Assembly: GCF_003011965.1 (NCBI RefSeq)
Contig: NZ_PXWG01000016.1
Span: 25,420 to 89,419 of the forward strand
Direction: 5' to 3'
Source of the DNA: Streptosporangium nondiastaticum
GTDB lineage: Bacteria > Actinomycetota > Actinomycetes > Streptomycetales > Streptomycetaceae
Length of the DNA stretch: 64,000 nucleotides
Part shown: positions 61,099-64,000 of the stretch, piece after piece
How positions within the stretch are numbered: position 1 is the first letter of the stretch
How the letters are laid out: each line of letters opens with the position of its first letter
The notes under the pieces: model-generated
What the model was told of the DNA's origin: nothing
Database searches by the model: none
What the model saw: the letters and a program-made list of their open reading frames with translations, nothing else
Program-made: the position numbers and the translations under genes

Positions 61099-62217
61099 AT
61101 GAGCATGTACCGCGAGCTCCACCGGGGCGCCGCCAGAGCCACCGTGCTGCGCACCGTCGGCACGCGCGAGCGCCGCTCGCACCTGACCGCCCCGCGGGTC
61201 CCGACCGTCGGCATCGACATCGGCGGCACCAAGGTCATGGCGGGCGTCGTGGACGCCGACGGCAACATCCTGGAGAAGCTCCGCACGGAGACCCCGGACA
61301 AGTCCAAGAGCCCCAAGGTCGTCGAGGACACCATCGTCGAGCTCGTCCTCGATCTCTCCGACCGGCACGACGTGCACGCCGTGGGCATCGGCGCGGCCGG
61401 CTGGGTCGACGCCGACCGCAACCGCGTCCTGTTCGCCCCGCACCTGTCCTGGCGCAACGAGCCGCTGCGCGACCGCCTCGCCGGCCGCCTCGCCGTCCCC
61501 GTCATGGTCGACAACGACGCCAACACCGCCGCCTGGGCGGAGTGGCGCTTCGGCGCCGGCCGCGGCGAGGACCACCTCGTGATGATCACCCTCGGCACGG
61601 GCATCGGCGGCGCGATCCTGGAGGACGGCCAGGTCAAGCGCGGCAAGTTCGGCGTCGCCGGCGAGTTCGGCCACATGCAGGTCGTGCCCGGCGGCCACCG
61701 CTGCCCCTGCGGCAACCGCGGCTGCTGGGAGCAGTACAGCTCCGGCAACGCCCTCGTGCGCGAGGCCCGCGAGCTGGCCGCCGCCGAGTCCCCCGTCGCG
61801 TACGGGATCATCGACCGCGTCGGCGGCAACATCCACGAGATCACCGGCCCCCTCATCACCGAGCTGGCCCGCTCCGGCGACGCCATGTGCGTCGAACTGC
61901 TGCAGGACATCGGCCAGTGGCTCGGCGTCGGCATCGCCAACCTCGCCGCGGCCCTCGACCCCTCCTGCTTCGTCATCGGCGGCGGCGTCAGCGCCGCCGA
62001 CGACCTGCTGATCGCCCCCGCCCGGGACGCCTTCCGCCGCCACCTCACCGGCCGCGGCTACCGCCCCGAGGCCCGCATCGTCAAGGCCCAGCTCGGCCCC
62101 GAGGCCGGCATGGTCGGCGCCGCGGACCTGGCCCGGCTCGTCGCCCGCCGCTTCCGCCGCGCCAACCGGCGCCGCGTCGAGCGCTACGAGCGCTACGCGA
62201 GGGCGGGCCGCGCTTGA
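61099..62217 (+). CDS. ROK-family sugar kinase (glucokinase-like)
   Basis: A 372-aa kinase. VGIDIGGTKVMAGVVD is the ATP phosphate loop (from about residue 37), MVDNDANTAAWAEW the second motif with the catalytic Asp, GEFGHMQVVPGG and then the CPCGNRGCWEQY zinc-binding motif of ROK kinases. No DNA-binding domain precedes it, so it is a kinase, not a repressor. It resembles GlkA but has a basic 35-residue N-terminal extension. It probably phosphorylates the sugar brought in by the preceding transporter. The start is uncertain; no clear ribosome-binding site. Confidence 0.85.
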   Translation: MSMYRELHRGAARATVLRTVGTRERRSHLTAPRVPTVGIDIGGTKVMAGVVDADGNILEKLRTETPDKSKSPKVVEDTIVELVLDLSDRHDVHAVGIGAAGWVDADRNRVLFAPHLSWRNEPLRDRLAGRLAVPVMVDNDANTAAWAEWRFGAGRGEDHLVMITLGTGIGGAILEDGQVKRGKFGVAGEFGHMQVVPGGHRCPCGNRGCWEQYSSGNALVREARELAAAESPVAYGIIDRVGGNIHEITGPLITELARSGDAMCVELLQDIGQWLGVGIANLAAALDPSCFVIGGGVSAADDLLIAPARDAFRRHLTGRGYRPEARIVKAQLGPEAGMVGAADLARLVARRFRRANRRRVERYERYARAGRA

Positions 62218-62792
62218 TGACCACCACGGAGCACCCCGCCGAGCGCACGGCACTGCCGCCCGGCCCCCCGGCGACGGGCGACGGCTTCCGCCGCCGCTGC
62301 CTCAAGGCCGTCATCGTCTTCCTGCTGATCGCCATCCCCGCCGGCTACCTCTACATCTCCGCGATGCAGAGCCGCGGCGGCAGCGAGTCCAAGAAGGAGC
62401 AGGCCGCCGCCTCCGGCCTGGAGGAGGGCTGGCCCACCCGGCTCCAGCGCCGCCTCTACGAGGTGACCGTCCCGCCCTACGCGGAGGACGTCGCCTCCTA
62501 CGAGACCAACGCGTGGAAGGCGAGCTCGCTCTTCCTGCAGTTCACCACCACGCGCGAGAAGTTCGACAAGTGGCTCTCCGACGTCGGCTCCGGCCCCGCC
62601 GAGCTGGAGGCCGGCGAGGTCACCATCGACGAGGACGAGGCCGCCGAGGTCGGCTGGGACCTGGGCGAGGGCCACCACTGGGCGGGCACCACCGTCCGGC
62701 AGGACAAGCCCAAGCCCAACCTGGAGATCACCGCCAACCTCGACGACCCGAAGTACCCCCGGGTCTTTGTGGTGTCCACGACCACGCCCTGA
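62217..62792 (+). CDS. Single-pass membrane protein, hypothetical
   Basis: A 191-aa protein. A cytoplasmic N-terminus is followed by one membrane helix at about residues 30-50 (KAVIVFLLIAIPAGYLYISAM) and an extracytoplasmic domain of 140 residues rich in acidic residues, with TNAWKASSLFLQFTTTREKFDKWLSDVGSG. It is not a recognised family. ATG 62217 overlaps the upstream stop by one base (TGATG), so it is translated with the ROK kinase. Codon bias is normal. Confidence 0.75.
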   Translation: MTTTEHPAERTALPPGPPATGDGFRRRCLKAVIVFLLIAIPAGYLYISAMQSRGGSESKKEQAAASGLEEGWPTRLQRRLYEVTVPPYAEDVASYETNAWKASSLFLQFTTTREKFDKWLSDVGSGPAELEAGEVTIDEDEAAEVGWDLGEGHHWAGTTVRQDKPKPNLEITANLDDPKYPRVFVVSTTTP

Positions 62793-62826
62793 TGGGTGTG
62801 CCACGCAGTCGGATAGCGTGGCGCGC

Positions 62827-64000
62827 GTGAGCGAGAAGCAGAACCCGCAGCCGCAGCCCCTCCAGTACCGGACCGACGGCCCCGAGGACGGCCCCGTCCT
62901 CGTCGTCGGACCCGCCCTCGGGACCACCTGGCACATGTGGGACCGCCAGATCCCCGAGCTGACCCGGCACTGGCGGGTGGTCCGCTTCGACCTGCCCGGA
63001 CACGGCGGCGCCCCCGCCGCGCCCGCCGCCTCCGTCGACGACCTCGGCGACCGGCTCGTCGCCACCCTCGACTCGCTCGGCGTCGACCGCTTCGGCTACG
63101 CCGGCTGCTCCCTCAGCGCCGCCGTCGGCATCGACCTCGCCCTCCGCCACCCGCACCGGCTCGCCTCCCTCGCCCTCGTCGCCGCCTCCCCCCGCTACGG
63201 CACGCCCGACTCCTGGCGGCAGCGCGGTGAGACCGTCCGCCGCGAGGGCCTCGACCCCGTCGCCCGCTCCGCGCCCGAGCGGTGGTTCACCGCGAACTTC
63301 TCCGGCGCCCAGCCGGCCATCGTGGACTGGGCCGTCCAGATGGTCGGCACCACCGACACGTACGCGTACGTCGCCGCGTGCGACGCGCTCGCCGCGTTCG
63401 ACGTCCGTGCCGAGCTGGCCCGGATCAGCGTCCCGACGCTGGTCATCGTCGGCGCCGAGGACACGACCACGCCGCCCGCGGACGCGCGCGTCCTCGTCGC
63501 GGGCATCCACGACGCGAAGCTGGCCGTCGTCCCCGGCGCGTCCCACCTCACCCCGGTCGAGCAGCCGGCAGCGGTGACGGACCTGCTGGTCCGCCACTTC
63601 ACGACGGCCTGGCAGCTGTCGACCCAGCAGGGTCTGTCGGTGCTTCCCGGTCAGGGGACGGGCGGGGGCCGCGGCGGTCCCGCGGCGGACGGCCCGGCTG
63701 CTGCGGCCTTCCCGGCCGGGCCCGACTCCGGAGCGACGTCCTCCGGAACCGGTGCCCGGGCGGGCGATGCCCCGCACGCGGCCGTCGCCGGTCCGGCCCA
63801 GGGCGGCTTCGGCGCGCCCGGTACGGGCTTCGGGGCGCCCGGCTCCGGCATGCCGGGACCGGATTTCGGCACTCCGCCGGGCGGCACCGGTGGGCCGGCC
63901 TCCGGACCGGTGTCCGGCGCCGCCCCTGTCTCCGCCACGACGCCCGGCTCCGGCATACCCGGCCCGGCCGGCACCCCGGCCCCGGCCCCGGCCCCGGGCC
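62827..64000 (+). CDS. PcaD-like alpha/beta hydrolase with Pro/Gly-rich extension (partial)
   Basis: An open frame of at least 391 residues that runs off the window. Residues 1-260 form an alpha/beta hydrolase resembling 3-oxoadipate enol-lactonase (PcaD): VLVVGPALGTTWHMWDRQIP, FDLPGHGGAP, the nucleophile loop AGCSLSAAVG (GxSxS instead of GxSxG), VPTLVIVGAEDTTTPP and a late His in ASHLTPVE. From about residue 270 it turns into a Gly/Pro/Ala-rich linker with FGAPG repeats. In Streptomyces PcaD is often fused to a PcaC decarboxylase, so a second domain may follow. GTG 62827 starts it. Confidence 0.75.
   Translation, partial: MSEKQNPQPQPLQYRTDGPEDGPVLVVGPALGTTWHMWDRQIPELTRHWRVVRFDLPGHGGAPAAPAASVDDLGDRLVATLDSLGVDRFGYAGCSLSAAVGIDLALRHPHRLASLALVAASPRYGTPDSWRQRGETVRREGLDPVARSAPERWFTANFSGAQPAIVDWAVQMVGTTDTYAYVAACDALAAFDVRAELARISVPTLVIVGAEDTTTPPADARVLVAGIHDAKLAVVPGASHLTPVEQPAAVTDLLVRHFTTAWQLSTQQGLSVLPGQGTGGGRGGPAADGPAAAAFPAGPDSGATSSGTGARAGDAPHAAVAGPAQGGFGAPGTGFGAPGSGMPGPDFGTPPGGTGGPASGPVSGAAPVSATTPGSGIPGPAGTPAPAPAPG

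Noticed and set aside
1..64000. tRNA or CRISPR features as the anchor of the island
   Set aside because: No cloverleaf-like sequence and no array of regular direct repeats with spacers was seen. The repeats present are corA fragments, stop-codon duplications and a short intergenic repeat.

Overview
The window is high-GC actinobacterial DNA, almost certainly a Streptomyces chromosome. Third codon positions are nearly all G or C, GTG and TTG starts and 4-base ATGA/GTGA gene overlaps are common, and several families that I know chiefly from Streptomyces occur (DUF6243, SAV_915, DUF5955, DUF6126, RNase Sa). No rRNA, tRNA or CRISPR array was seen. The last gene runs off the right edge, and the left edge holds only the tail of a gene.

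Region 1 (1-2150) is ordinary chromosome: an MBL-fold hydrolase and a CynX-type MFS exporter. Region 2 (about 2180-22600) is a patchwork accessory island with visibly lower GC between about 5.4 and 16.4 kb. It carries a PIN-type toxin-antitoxin pair, a membrane-anchored Mrr-like nuclease, a 630-aa protein with a HEPN-type RNxxxH motif, a two-gene module sharing an Asn/Gly-rich amyloid-like motif, a membrane alpha/beta hydrolase, a PD-(D/E)XK protein, a MazG/Nudix operon, a UDP-glucose dehydrogenase, a Sir2-like protein and an XRE/TPR regulator. Copies of the 3' end of corA punctuate the island: three partial copies (2179, 5110, 11510) and the intact gene (22660-23838). Two remnants of related tyrosine integrases, each followed by the same hairpin, are interleaved with them. 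This suggests repeated integration of related elements at the corA 3' end.

Region 3 (22660-31535) returns to core-like genes: corA, a diaminopimelate decarboxylase homologue, a SAV_915 protein, a GAF-LuxR regulator divergent from a pair of acyl-CoA synthetase genes, and a zinc-ribbon protein.

Region 4 (31689-49104) is a purine and glyoxylate catabolic cluster. A permease (39430) probably imports xanthine or urate. Uricase, HIU hydrolase and OHCU decarboxylase (36126-37887) make allantoin. Allantoinase and allantoicase (46601-49104) break it to ureidoglycolate. Glyoxylate is then used by gcl-glxR-hyi (31689-35218) and by malate synthase (42430-44049). An IclR regulator lies at 45664. A 17-bp palindrome of the form TTCAAC-N5-GTTGA precedes both the uraD operon and allB, and a different palindrome (TTCC-N7-GGAA) precedes both hyi-glxR-gcl and aceB, so two operator classes can be read directly. 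Xanthine dehydrogenase and ureidoglycolate lyase are not in the window.

Region 5 (49141-56754) is mixed: a streptothricin-acetyltransferase-like GNAT coupled to a TenA-like gene, an XRE-cupin regulator with DUF6126, a secreted guanyl-specific RNase, a beta-helix lipoprotein, a P450, a DUF6875-like protein and a LysE exporter. Region 6 (56983-64000) is a GntR-controlled CUT2-type sugar ABC transporter (binding protein, permease, half-size ATPase), followed by a ROK sugar kinase, a membrane protein and the start of a PcaD-like hydrolase that is probably fused to another domain beyond the edge.
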